A DNA stretch of 42,681 bases from Pectobacterium brasiliense (GCF_013449685.1 NZ_JACDSF010000021.1:1-42681), one strand, 5' to 3'. Shown: positions 34,718 to 42,681, counted from the first letter of the stretch. A program made the numbers and translations. The notes: a model not told the origin generated them from the letters alone.

Positions 34718-37207
34718 TTATTGCCCTTCACCCTTTCCTACATACGAGACCGCCAAGGCTTCCTTATAGACTTCTTTCACCGAATTAAATTGTCGCGCCG
34801 CCTCCAGGGCATTCAATGTTGTTAGCTTCATCGAATTGCGAATGGGCCGGTGAGGCACGTTTTCAATCGGTGTTTTTAACATCAGGGGTTTACCTAATTC
34901 AAACAAAATACAGTCATAAGTATCGACACTTAACTTTCCCGTTTGCTCAACGTCTAGTTCATTCCTTTTCACGATTTTCTGGCTTTTAACTGGCCATATT
35001 TTCTTAATCGATTTCCAGTGGGGATCAAGGTCACTCGTTGAGGCGATAGCAAGGTAGCGTATTTCTGCGACTACGTGGTTTTTTGACTTTTTCATCGCCG
35101 CATTGAATGTCTCCACTCTGGTGTGGTACCACGCGGATGTGCCGTTTTCAAAATTATCAAAATACGTGCTGGTTCGCCCCACCTTACCACCCAAAGCGGC
35201 CGTCATCACTAAATCGGGGTAAAGCGTTTGCCCCATTCCGTAATAAGGGATCCGTGCGGCTTCTTGCAGATATAAACGTTCTTGTAATTGTTGCGTGCTG
35301 TAATAATTTCCCGCAACACCAAGCTGGTGCTTTAGAAAATCCACAATCCAGCGGCACCCAGCCTGACCATCGTTGTTGGGCAGAAGTGCAAACGCGCCAA
35401 TCCCCACCTCAGAAATGGCATCAAGGTAAGGGTTGTCTTCCACGTTTTGGTTAAAAAAGCCGGGATAGAGGGCAAAGGCTCCAAACACGGGGCGACTTTT
35501 CTGGCCTGCTACGGATGATGTGTCTTGCGTAATACGGATCAACGCATCACGGTAACGGTGCATTTGGTTAATGGCATCGTCCGGCACCAAATCGATTTTA
35601 TCAATATCGTATTTATCTGCATCGCTACCATCCACTTGGCTCGCTTTGGTTTGAATACGGTACTTGGCATCGAATAGCCAAATACAGCGCTTATCGCTCG
35701 GCGTAGGGAATTCAACCTTCAAGACAATATCAGGACGATGAGAGACGAAGTAAGAACGAATATCTTCGCTGTTTGGGCTAAAATGAGGTTCGTGAGCCAA
35801 TCTCGCCACTAAACCATCCTCGCGTTCAAAAACAAACGCGCCCGCAAATCCATTTTTTAACTGATATTCAAAGTCATTTTTTAATACCAAGGCTTGGCGA
35901 TTCGGGGTGATATCCTTAAATCCAAGATCGTCGACTAAAATGTTGCGCAATGCCAGAAAACACCACACTTCATAAATATCAGCAACAGATTTCATCGAAA
36001 TACTGGTTTGATTAGCAAAAACATCCAAGTAGCATTTAAGCTCCTGCCAAATACGATATACCGCGCTGTAGCCCGTTTTTTGTTGCAGTACGAGCGATGA
36101 TTTAGCCAAACCATTAAATTCGCTAACGTCACGTAAAAAACTGTGGTTCAGCATTTTGATCAATGGTTTTTGCCAACTGCCAATTTCAGTGAGAAACGAA
36201 TCTGAAAGGCGTTGATTTTCAGGTGCTTGATTATTTTTCCGCAGTTTGCGTTCAAACTCGGCTAATCGATTTTTGCATTGAGTGACCACCATCTTGATAA
36301 AACGATTCTCTGGCGTATCGACACTCAAGTGCTTTTTTTCAACGCGATAGCGTTTATCAGACCGACCATTTTTCAGATCGTTAATGACGTTTTCGGCTAA
36401 GCGATAAGGTAAGCGGCCTTTTAAACGATCCGCACGCACAAATGAAACATTGGGCTGTAGGCGGCGATGAGGCGCCTGACTGATTATTTTTAAACTTTGT
36501 TCTAAACGTTGCCTCAGTGCCGTGAAATTAGCCAACCAGAGTAACGGAAAATCACCACGTTGTTTGCTTTGCTCTGCGTCTTGCTCCGTTTTCTCCGCCA
36601 GGCTAAAACGCCACAGCGGATAATTTTTGTCGAGTACACGATACATCTCCGGCAAATCACGGTGTAAATCCATTTTGGTCGGCAACACTTCAAAAGCGAG
36701 AGTAAACCGATAGTCCTGACCTGCACGGCGATAGCTGAGCGGCAGGCGCATCCAGCCGACATCATTACCAGTATTGACGGTGCCCGTTAAGCGCGCGGGA
36801 ATATCGCGTTTCTTTGCCGCAAAGCGAAAACCTTCATTCACCAGCCTTACGCGGTGGGTTAAAGCGGCTTGCTCCACCTCATTAAAAAACACCCACTCAA
36901 ACTGATATTGCGCATTTTCAAAAAACAAAGGTTCCCGCAGAGTGATCGACTCACTCTGCACACGAGGGGAATTACCCAACGTTTCAGAGATCAGCGTTTC
37001 ATCCAGAACTGCCACTTCCTGCAAATCCATCGCAGGGGAAAAACGCACCGCCGAGCCCACACTATTCTCAACCGAGGGATGAAGAGCATCAGCGTGCTGA
37101 ACGCGTTTAGCCAGTGTGTTACGGTAAACCTGTTGCCGTTTAGCGATATCATTACACCAAATCGACAGTTCAAAATGCTCAGTTTGTACTCGCAGTAATT
37201 CGGGCAT
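34718..37207 (-). CDS. McrC-like nuclease, DUF2357/DUF524 type
   Basis: An 829-residue protein of the type that partners McrB-like AAA+ proteins. Residues about 1-250 form the DUF2357-like region, which includes the acidic-aromatic FEVLPTKMDLHRDLPEMYR segment, and a helical linker follows. The nuclease core in the second half has Asp493 (SHRPDIVL) and FDAKYR with Asp513 and Lys515, a PD-(D/E)xK active site. The C-terminal part may form a separate domain. It ends an operon that begins with a methyltransferase, and is 18 bases from the AAA+ gene. It is probably the DNA-cutting subunit of a GTP-dependent restriction system. The protein appears intact. Confidence 0.87.
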   Translation of the reverse strand: MPELLRVQTEHFELSIWCNDIAKRQQVYRNTLAKRVQHADALHPSVENSVGSAVRFSPAMDLQEVAVLDETLISETLGNSPRVQSESITLREPLFFENAQYQFEWVFFNEVEQAALTHRVRLVNEGFRFAAKKRDIPARLTGTVNTGNDVGWMRLPLSYRRAGQDYRFTLAFEVLPTKMDLHRDLPEMYRVLDKNYPLWRFSLAEKTEQDAEQSKQRGDFPLLWLANFTALRQRLEQSLKIISQAPHRRLQPNVSFVRADRLKGRLPYRLAENVINDLKNGRSDKRYRVEKKHLSVDTPENRFIKMVVTQCKNRLAEFERKLRKNNQAPENQRLSDSFLTEIGSWQKPLIKMLNHSFLRDVSEFNGLAKSSLVLQQKTGYSAVYRIWQELKCYLDVFANQTSISMKSVADIYEVWCFLALRNILVDDLGFKDITPNRQALVLKNDFEYQLKNGFAGAFVFEREDGLVARLAHEPHFSPNSEDIRSYFVSHRPDIVLKVEFPTPSDKRCIWLFDAKYRIQTKASQVDGSDADKYDIDKIDLVPDDAINQMHRYRDALIRITQDTSSVAGQKSRPVFGAFALYPGFFNQNVEDNPYLDAISEVGIGAFALLPNNDGQAGCRWIVDFLKHQLGVAGNYYSTQQLQERLYLQEAARIPYYGMGQTLYPDLVMTAALGGKVGRTSTYFDNFENGTSAWYHTRVETFNAAMKKSKNHVVAEIRYLAIASTSDLDPHWKSIKKIWPVKSQKIVKRNELDVEQTGKLSVDTYDCILFELGKPLMLKTPIENVPHRPIRNSMKLTTLNALEAARQFNSVKEVYKEALAVSYVGKGEGQ

Positions 37208-37225
37208 TTCGTACCGCCTTATGGG

Positions 37226-39007
37226 TTATGGCCAGAAACTGGTAAAGCCGGATTGAGCAAGCTTATTTTGCATCCAATCAATTTTAGCGCGACTGCGGCA
37301 AGCAATCATTATTGTCTCACCATCTTGTTGCTTTTCACGGTAAAAATCCTGTCTTGCGTTTGGTTGATTCCAAATAGCGGACAGATTTTCCTTTAAAATA
37401 CCGGATAATTTTATGAGCAGCGATTCATCAATATCATGCTGAGCTAATTTATCGCTATCACCTTCAATACGCGGTAATAACTTGCACATTAAAAAATCAT
37501 CCCAAACCGCTTGTAACTGCATTTCGTCTTCAGGTTGATGACTGATCACACTCAGCAGCAATTCATTTAAGGCACGATAGGCCAATTTAAAGGGCGTGTT
37601 GTCCAAAACGGTATTCAGCGCATGTAGAAATTGAATACTCGCTTTGCCATCTGCATCAATTACAGGCAAGCGTTCTTTATTCTTCACAGCACTTGAATAA
37701 ATCGGGTAGGTCAGTTTTTTAGAGGCGACTGTTGGTGAAAAATATTCATTAAAATCGTTAGGGAAGAAATCACCAAAATCGAAACTCAGTGCGCGGTCAA
37801 TCACCTTACGGGAAAAGCCGTGCGTGGTCTCATCCATATTCACCGTACCGGCCACCAGTAAGTTAAAGGGAATGCCGATTCCATTCTCAGAAAATTCAAG
37901 CCATAACGCAGAAGTCGGGTCTAACTTCAATTTTTTGCACAATTCATTCCGTTTATCATCAGAAAGTGACTGAATCACGGAGGCTTTTAATAACGGGTCG
38001 CACTGGTAGGTAAACGCATCATCTGCCCATTCCCATTCGCGGGTTTCCAGTATGGATAAATAGTCAGCGAAATACTGCTCGACAGGGGCAAGATTCATTT
38101 CATCCAAGCATAACCAATACGGCGGTATTGCCTGCAAATCATTACGGTTCCCTGACGTTTTGTTCCCTGCGATTGGCACACCGGTCTCTGCAATGGTTTT
38201 CCACGCTTTAACAATAAATTGCAACACATCGGTGATGACGTACTCGGCATTGTTATTCAAGCGAGTGGTATAACCTAATAAATCGCTGGGTTCATGCCAA
38301 TCCGGACGGACGGAAACTAAACAATAGGTTTCTTGACGGCTTCCCGTCGCTTCTGCTTGTTCACGAACAAAACGTGATTTTCCTGTGCCGGAAATACCGG
38401 CTAGGAGGAGGAAGGGTTTGCTTAATGTAAATTCAGTTAAACTGGAAGGACTTAAAACCTTTTTTTTAATATATGGCTTAATCGACACTGGGGCCTGACT
38501 AGGCTTTACAATAAAAGCACTAACTCCATAAGAATTCAATATATCTATGACCGAATTTAATTCATCACTATTTTTTTCTACACCACCACAAGTTAAAAAA
38601 GAAAACCGAGCATGGGAATTAACTTTCTTTCCAAATCTTTTTAAAACAGTCTGCCACTCATTAATACTCGAGCTTGTAGATTCAAAATAACTACCATCAT
38701 ATAAAATTGAAAAAATACCATTTTCTAAATCTTTCTTCGCACCTAAGACTTGAATATCTTCAGATTCAATAAAAACACTAAGAACATCTTCTTCAGAAAT
38801 ATACCTATGTTTTTTACTATAATTATTAAGAACAGTATCTTTTATATAATTTCTAGATAATTTTTTCCCTGCGATACGAATTAATTCCTCATCATTCTCT
38901 AACTCATCCTGAAATTTCCCAGAACTAGCCGAATCAAGCCCCATGTAACCTACTTCATCTGCTTTAGAGAAAATATAAGAAAAAACTTCATCCCTATTGT
39001 TTTTCAT
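37226..39007 (-). CDS. McrB-like AAA+ GTPase
   Basis: A 593-residue motor protein. The N-terminal 190 residues are AT-rich and poorly conserved and probably recognise DNA. The AAA+ domain has Walker A GISGTGKS (residues 204-211), Walker B WLCLDEMN (298-305) and a VNMDET sensor segment (389-394), the position of the McrB NTxD motif. McrB-type motors hydrolyse GTP and move DNA to the partner nuclease. The gene lies between the methyltransferase and nuclease genes with 6- and 18-base gaps, a single transcription unit. GTP rather than ATP use is assumed from the family. Confidence 0.88.
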   Translation of the reverse strand: MKNNRDEVFSYIFSKADEVGYMGLDSASSGKFQDELENDEELIRIAGKKLSRNYIKDTVLNNYSKKHRYISEEDVLSVFIESEDIQVLGAKKDLENGIFSILYDGSYFESTSSSINEWQTVLKRFGKKVNSHARFSFLTCGGVEKNSDELNSVIDILNSYGVSAFIVKPSQAPVSIKPYIKKKVLSPSSLTEFTLSKPFLLLAGISGTGKSRFVREQAEATGSRQETYCLVSVRPDWHEPSDLLGYTTRLNNNAEYVITDVLQFIVKAWKTIAETGVPIAGNKTSGNRNDLQAIPPYWLCLDEMNLAPVEQYFADYLSILETREWEWADDAFTYQCDPLLKASVIQSLSDDKRNELCKKLKLDPTSALWLEFSENGIGIPFNLLVAGTVNMDETTHGFSRKVIDRALSFDFGDFFPNDFNEYFSPTVASKKLTYPIYSSAVKNKERLPVIDADGKASIQFLHALNTVLDNTPFKLAYRALNELLLSVISHQPEDEMQLQAVWDDFLMCKLLPRIEGDSDKLAQHDIDESLLIKLSGILKENLSAIWNQPNARQDFYREKQQDGETIMIACRSRAKIDWMQNKLAQSGFTSFWP

Positions 39008-39013
39008 ACTTTA

Positions 39014-40354
39014 TTAACCTTGTTCTCTTAGGAAATCTCTAATTGAGGATGCTACAACATATGAGAGCATAGGAGGTACAGCATTACCTATCTGCATCAC
39101 ATTTGAAGTTGCAGAATGAGGAAAAACAAATGAATCAGGGAACGTTTGTAAGCGAGCACATTCTCTAATAGTTAGCCTCCTCTCCAATTCATAGTGAAAC
39201 TGAACGCGCGATTTAGCATTTGCTCTTATTGTGTATGAAGGCTCATTTGCTTTGCAGTGTTCATCGCCTTGCCCATTTCCCTTCTTAGCTTTTGAGGCTT
39301 TAAAATACTGGCTTTGATTTGGAAAAGCTTCATCTGTAATTTTCTCAAGATCACCTATTGCCCACTTTGTTCCTCGGTGATTCCCGATAAATTTAGGCGC
39401 AGGTTTAACAGGTTCGCCGATTAAATCATTTCGCGTACATATAAAAAATAGTCTTCTTCTACTTTGAGGTACGCCATAGTCTGGAGCAAAAAGATCCCAA
39501 ACTTGGACTTTATAGCCTTGCGCCTCAAAATCGTTGACGATAGTTTCTAGTACAGACCCATTTTGCATACGAGCCAAGTTAGGTACATTCTCTGCACAAA
39601 CTACTTTCGGTTTATGAAATTGCATGTATCGTACTAAAACTTTATATAACTGCCCCCTATCAGAATCCAGCCCTTTTTTAGGGCCACATGAGCTAAAATC
39701 TTGACAAGGGAAACCACCAATTAAAACATCTGCACTAGGAAATGTTTCAGCAAGATCTTCGGAAAGCTCAAGTTGCTGTATTGGAATATCGAGATTTCTT
39801 TTTATTGTCTCTACACACTTCTCATCTTTTTCATATGCAGCTAATGTTGAAAACGGCTGACTATCAAAAAATTCATCTTTATAATGAAAGCCTCCTTTGA
39901 ATCCCATATCTAGTCCACCCACACCTGTAAACATTGATACAAGACTAAAATTAGTATTTAGCAAAACGTTCTCTCTTCTTTCTGAATTTAAGTCACAAAG
40001 AATATGAAATTCATTGTACTTTATTTTTGGTCTGACGCTTTTACCAAAATTTTCTAATTCAACAAGCCCATGTTTCTCTAGAGTTTTAATAGTCCGTGAC
40101 AAATTACTTATAGCACGACCTGTCAATTCAGATAGTTCTGTAATTGTTTCAGGTTTTTTATCCGCAATAATCTTTAATAACTTTTGATTATCATCAGACA
40201 AAACCGATGCAATTGACTTCAAGGAGTCAAACCAAACATCTACTTGAGTTGTAACGCTTTTACTTTGACCTTTAATACCAATAGTACAACTGCTGGCACT
40301 CACCTCAGGAATTGTCACGAAAAAGCCTCTATACTGGATAAATAAACACGTCAC
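39014..40354 (-). CDS. Cytosine-5 DNA methyltransferase with N-terminal helix-turn-helix
   Basis: A complete C5-methyltransferase: motif I FTGVGGLD (residues 142-149), motif IV GGFPCQDFS with catalytic Cys217, motif VI ENVP, motif VIII QSRRRLFF, motif IX RECARLQTFPDSF and motif X QIGNAVPP. Residues about 55-110 form a winged helix-turn-helix (TITELSELTGRAISNLSRTI) like that of methyltransferases which repress their own promoter. The GTG at 40354 opens the frame but has no ribosome-binding site and abuts a dyad at 40358-40374, so the real start may be downstream. The recognition sequence is unknown. It begins the restriction-modification operon. Confidence 0.9.
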   Translation of the reverse strand: MTCLFIQYRGFFVTIPEVSASSCTIGIKGQSKSVTTQVDVWFDSLKSIASVLSDDNQKLLKIIADKKPETITELSELTGRAISNLSRTIKTLEKHGLVELENFGKSVRPKIKYNEFHILCDLNSERRENVLLNTNFSLVSMFTGVGGLDMGFKGGFHYKDEFFDSQPFSTLAAYEKDEKCVETIKRNLDIPIQQLELSEDLAETFPSADVLIGGFPCQDFSSCGPKKGLDSDRGQLYKVLVRYMQFHKPKVVCAENVPNLARMQNGSVLETIVNDFEAQGYKVQVWDLFAPDYGVPQSRRRLFFICTRNDLIGEPVKPAPKFIGNHRGTKWAIGDLEKITDEAFPNQSQYFKASKAKKGNGQGDEHCKANEPSYTIRANAKSRVQFHYELERRLTIRECARLQTFPDSFVFPHSATSNVMQIGNAVPPMLSYVVASSIRDFLREQG

Positions 40355-40357
40355 ATG

Positions 40358-40374
40358 TTATCAGCAAATGATAA
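40358..40374. promoter_or_regulatory. Dyad upstream of the methyltransferase gene
   Basis: TTATCA and TGATAA pair across 5 bases. The position at the likely promoter, together with the helix-turn-helix at the methyltransferase N-terminus, suggests an operator for autoregulation. The evidence is positional only. Confidence 0.4.
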
Positions 40375-40672
40375 GACGTCAACCGCATGACTGAAAATAA
40401 TTGTTAAAATAAATACAAATTATTGTTTTTAATGGAATATAGATGAAGCTTAGTGTTGTCGAGTTGTCTGCTTTATACTGCGGCTTTATGCCACCAAGAG
40501 CTAAGTAGCCAGCACCAACCTAGCCTAAATTGTCCCTATCAGAGCCCAATAAGGACAACTTTCCTACAAACTGTCCTTATTGACTGGCGTTTTTGTCCTT
40601 ATTCCGCCTAAATATAGAGACACTTACCGCTATTCTGTCCTTATAAATACACGCCAATAAAATCGGCCAGCC
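40375..40672. other. Non-coding stretch with repeated TGTCCTTATT sites
   Basis: No gene is visible between the methyltransferase and the hipA fragment. AT-rich sequence near 40380-40460 probably holds promoters. The second half carries the repeats described at 40531-40645. Confidence 0.5.
40531..40645. repeat. Five TGTCCTTAT-type sites
   Basis: TGTCCTTATT-like sites lie at 40531 (variant TGTCCCTATC), 40572, 40594 and 40636 on the plus strand, and inverted at 40547-40557. The inverted copy and the one at 40572 form an 11-bp dyad. Spacings between direct copies are 41, 22 and 42 bases, close to multiples of two helical turns, so all sites face the same side of the DNA. They look like a cooperative protein-binding array. 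Confidence 0.7.
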
Positions 40673-40864
40673 CTACACATTAAACGCCTCTTGTTTGGCA
40701 AGTTGCTCATTGCGGCTAATGCCCAATCGGTTTGCGGCCGCTTGCCAGCCTTTTACGGCGCCAAGTACCTCGTCATAGATACGGGTTGCGTCCTCGCGGC
40801 TTAAGCGGAAAAAATCGATCACCTCAAAGGCAGATGATAACTTCCAGCCTCTATTGATGAGCAA
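40673..40864 (-). pseudogene. C-terminal fragment of a HipA-like protein
   Basis: A 63-residue frame with the pattern of a HipA C-terminus: a helical REDATRIYDEVLGAVKGWQ segment, then AAANRLGISRNE. The kinase core and antitoxin gene are missing upstream. It is a third, distinct hipA relic in this window. Confidence 0.55.
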
Positions 40865-40879
40865 AAAACAATCAAATAG

Positions 40880-40922
40880 GGACTATATTCCCATAATATT
40901 GCCAAAAATGGGAATACAGTCC
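40880..40922. promoter_or_regulatory. 15-bp near-perfect inverted repeat upstream of the hipA fragment
   Basis: Positions 40880-40894 (GGACTATATTCCCAT) pair with 40908-40922 with one mismatch across 13 bases. The half-site TATTCCC/GGGAATA recalls the HipB operator TATCC/GGATA. It may be the operator of the lost hipB that belonged to the fragment next to it. Confidence 0.5.
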
Positions 40923-40982
40923 TCTTTTCTCGGTCGATGAAATCGACACAAAAAATCTATCCACGCTTTAATCGGTCACAGA

Positions 40983-41054
40983 TTGACCAACTCTTAAATG
41001 ACCAGTAGACTCATTCATGTAGACCAACTTTTTTTAAGAATTTGACCAACTCTT
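40983..41054 (+). repeat. Direct repeats upstream of the Phd/PIN operon
   Basis: TTGACCAACTCTT occurs exactly at 40983-40995 and 41042-41054, and the core GACCAACT a third time at 41022-41029. The last copy ends just before the GGAGG ribosome-binding site. Repeats of this kind fit operator sites for an autoregulating toxin-antitoxin complex. Confidence 0.65.
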
Positions 41055-41064
41055 CGGAGGACCT

Positions 41065-41304
41065 GTGCAAAAAATCAATCTCTACGAGGCAAAGACCAAT
41101 TTCTCTAAAATTATCAACCATGTATCTGAAACGGGAGAATCCTATGTCATCGCCCGCAACGGTAAACCCGTAGCGAAGATCGTTCCTCTTACCCTTACCG
41201 AAAAAACGCCACGCATTGGTTTCATGAAGGGCCAAGTTTCAGCACCAGAGAATTTTAATGATTTGAATAAAGAAGAAATTATCGACATGTTTAATGGGAA
41301 ATAA
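41065..41304 (+). CDS. Phd/YefM-family antitoxin
   Basis: A 79-residue antitoxin. The N-terminal DNA-binding part (INLYEAKTNFSKIINHVSET, then YVIARNGKPVAKIVPL) is the typical Phd/YefM fold, and the C-terminal half would bind and inhibit the toxin. The start is GTG, with GGAGG 5 bases upstream. The stop overlaps the toxin start by one base (TAATG), so the pair is translated together. The repeats at 40983-41054 are probably its operator. Confidence 0.87.
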   Translation: MQKINLYEAKTNFSKIINHVSETGESYVIARNGKPVAKIVPLTLTEKTPRIGFMKGQVSAPENFNDLNKEEIIDMFNGK

Positions 41305-41744
41305 TGATGACAATCAACAAGGACGATGCCCCAAAGCAGCGCTCTACTAGCTACTTGTTAGATACGCACGCGTTGATTTGGTTAGCAGGTGAGCCGGAAA
41401 ACCTTAGCAGCGACACAATCGCCATTCTTTCCGATGACAATAACCGTTTTTACTTCTCTTCCGTCAGCATACAAGAGATAGCAATCAAAACGGCACTAAA
41501 CAAGCCCAGCTTTAGTATTGATGCTAAGGCTATAACGAAAGGTTTATTATCAGCGGGTTATCTTGAGCTTCCTATGCAGGCAACTCACGCCTATAACCTC
41601 ACAAGATTACCCGAAATGCACCAAGACCCGTTTGACCGAATATTAGTCTCTCAAGCGAAAATAGAAGGTCTGGCACTGATAACAAACGATGGCAATATTA
41701 TTAAGTATTGCTCAGGCTATATCAGCGTGATCAAATGTTGTTAG
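41304..41744 (+). CDS. PIN-domain toxin (VapC-like)
   Basis: A 146-residue PIN-domain ribonuclease toxin. Acidic metal-binding residues can be placed at Asp20 (LLDTHALIW), Glu58 (SVSIQEIAIK) and the DPFDRILVSQA motif (around residues 112-122), with a TND near the end. PIN toxins cut tRNA or rRNA. The partner gene directly upstream encodes its antitoxin. It appears intact. Confidence 0.88.
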   Translation: MMTINKDDAPKQRSTSYLLDTHALIWLAGEPENLSSDTIAILSDDNNRFYFSSVSIQEIAIKTALNKPSFSIDAKAITKGLLSAGYLELPMQATHAYNLTRLPEMHQDPFDRILVSQAKIEGLALITNDGNIIKYCSGYISVIKCC

Positions 41745-41767
41745 CATTCCAAGGAAAAACAACCGAC

Positions 41768-41866
41768 ATGCGTTACCTCGTCCTCCCCTTCATCCTTCTT
41801 GTCCTGACCGGCTGTCAGGCGGTTACCACCTTCGATAAATACGCCACGATGCGACGTGGCGAATAA
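41768..41866 (+). CDS. Small lipoprotein frame (32 residues)
   Basis: The frame begins MRYLVLPFILLVLTGCQAVT, a complete lipoprotein signal with lipobox LTGC, and ends 16 residues after the Cys. It overlaps the 3' end of the minus-strand lipoprotein gene by 52 bases. It may be a small entericidin-like lipoprotein or the start of a truncated gene. It is too short for a firm call. Confidence 0.45.
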   Translation: MRYLVLPFILLVLTGCQAVTTFDKYATMRRGE

Positions 41867-42288
41867 GCATCAACAAATTTACCAGTAACATAATAGTAAT
41901 TCCCGACCACAGGTTTAAACGTGACGGTACTAAATCCACCATTGGCAGCAATCATTCTGACTGCAATATTGTGCTGCGCGCTGACCCAAAATTCACGAAT
42001 CATCGTTGGCGTTTCTGGAATAGCGGGAAAGCCGAGTTCTTTATTATTGAGTTTAGTTTGGAACCCAAACGCATTATTGGTATAGCCATTTTCTGGTGCA
42101 TCAATATTAATACATCTGTCGGTCGTCGGATAAACGCGAACATAGTCAAGGTTGCGGTTATCGAACGTCATACCCACGCGCTCAGCACCCTGATAATCAT
42201 CCAGTTTATGACTATAGGTTGCGACCGAGCATCCGCTAAGTAATACCGCGCCCATTCCAATCAGAAGCATTTTCCCGAACATAACCAT
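41815..42288 (-). CDS. Lipoprotein of unknown function
   Basis: A 157-residue precursor with a lipoprotein signal: MVMFGKMLLIGMGAVLLSGC, with lipobox LSGC ending at Cys20. The mature part is about 138 residues and has no domain that I recognise. AAGG lies 6 bases before the start. Position +2 is Ser, which favours sorting to the outer membrane. No neighbour suggests a role. Confidence 0.7.
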   Translation of the reverse strand: MVMFGKMLLIGMGAVLLSGCSVATYSHKLDDYQGAERVGMTFDNRNLDYVRVYPTTDRCINIDAPENGYTNNAFGFQTKLNNKELGFPAIPETPTMIREFWVSAQHNIAVRMIAANGGFSTVTFKPVVGNYYYVTGKFVDAYSPRRIVAYLSKVVTA

Positions 42289-42681
42289 CTCTTACCTTTA
42301 TAAAATCAGAACATCCTGATTATTTTACGTCGTTTTTTATTCGAAAATTTATCCTGTATTACCTCACCTTAAAGCATTACCTCACCTTAAACACTAATGA
42401 TAAACGAGGCAAAGGCGCATGATCCCACGCGATGAAGTCTGAGCCCCTGACGCTTGCTGAAAGACGAATTTGGCCTGTGGTTCTTCGCCAAAGCGCCCGC
42501 AGGCGTCGTGTGGATTACGCCCGAGAGGCAAGAGAGTTGGACGTAAAAGGAATCAGCGGGCCAATCACAAAACCGTTGATACCGTAGATTTCCATACCGC
42601 CCATAAGATGGCGGAATAATACGGTGCCAGGGTGTCAAAAACGCCAGCGTGAGATAAACGGTAAGTGTCAAGGTAGTTGTC
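42289..42681. other. Non-coding end of window with possible permease remnant
   Basis: No intact gene is seen in these 393 bases. On the minus strand, between about 42530 and 42610, one frame contains MEIYGINGFVIGPLIPF, reminiscent of the last helices of AI-2E family transporters (GGLxxFGxxGFVxGPL), followed by a stop. Other frames in the region are interrupted. The resemblance is weak and may be chance or a decayed gene. Confidence 0.3.

Overview
The window looks like chromosomal DNA of a soft-rot enterobacterium, most likely Pectobacterium. This rests on the close match of the housekeeping proteins to their Escherichia coli counterparts together with a backbone in the E. coli order: waaA-coaD-mutM-rpmG-rpmB-radC-coaBC-dut-slmA-pyrE-rph-yicC-dinD. 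The identification comes from recognised proteins and synteny, not from a database search.

Layout. (1) 1-3190: AT-rich lipopolysaccharide-core region with two weakly conserved sugar-transfer genes, separated by a decayed IS630-family element (1242-2224). (2) 3487-14287: conserved housekeeping block for lipid A/Kdo assembly, coenzyme A, oxidised-guanine repair, ribosomal proteins L33 and L28, dUTPase, nucleoid occlusion, pyrimidine synthesis and RNase PH. Two extra genes interrupt the E. coli order: a family-2 glycosyltransferase between coaD and mutM, and a DUF6880 protein between mutM and rpmG. (3) 14288-24943: a peptide-scavenging cluster sits between rph and yicC, which are neighbours in E. 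coli. It encodes an L-Ala-D/L-Glu-type dipeptide epimerase, a complete Gsi-like peptide ABC importer, a DmpA-type aminopeptidase, an M55 (DppA-type) D-aminopeptidase, an isoaspartyl peptidase and a LysR regulator. In content it resembles the Bacillus subtilis dpp-ykf operon, and it probably imports and breaks down peptides with D-residues or isopeptide bonds, such as murein fragments. (4) 25009-41744: yicC followed by a mosaic defence/toxin-antitoxin island. It holds an IS1-family deletion derivative, hipBA, an integrase tail, AbiE toxin-antitoxin genes, an AlpA-type regulator, a frameshifted dinD, a SEC-C protein paired with an unnamed protein, a decayed second hipBA, a GTP-dependent restriction-modification cassette (McrC-like nuclease, McrB-like AAA+, cytosine-5 methyltransferase), a third hipA fragment and a Phd/PIN toxin-antitoxin pair. 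(5) 41745-42681: two lipoprotein reading frames that overlap at their 3' ends, then decayed sequence.

The housekeeping genes appear to run in small operons. coaBC and dut overlap, slmA follows, and rph-pyrE share an attenuator. The peptide cluster looks like one long transcript (14489-23789) behind a 27-bp perfect palindrome with a T-N11-A core of LysR-box type. In the island, most modules are bounded by their own hairpins or repeats, and several are broken, which points to repeated insertion and loss. No complete integrase and no repeat of the yicC 3' end were found, so the island may extend beyond the window or be an old composite.
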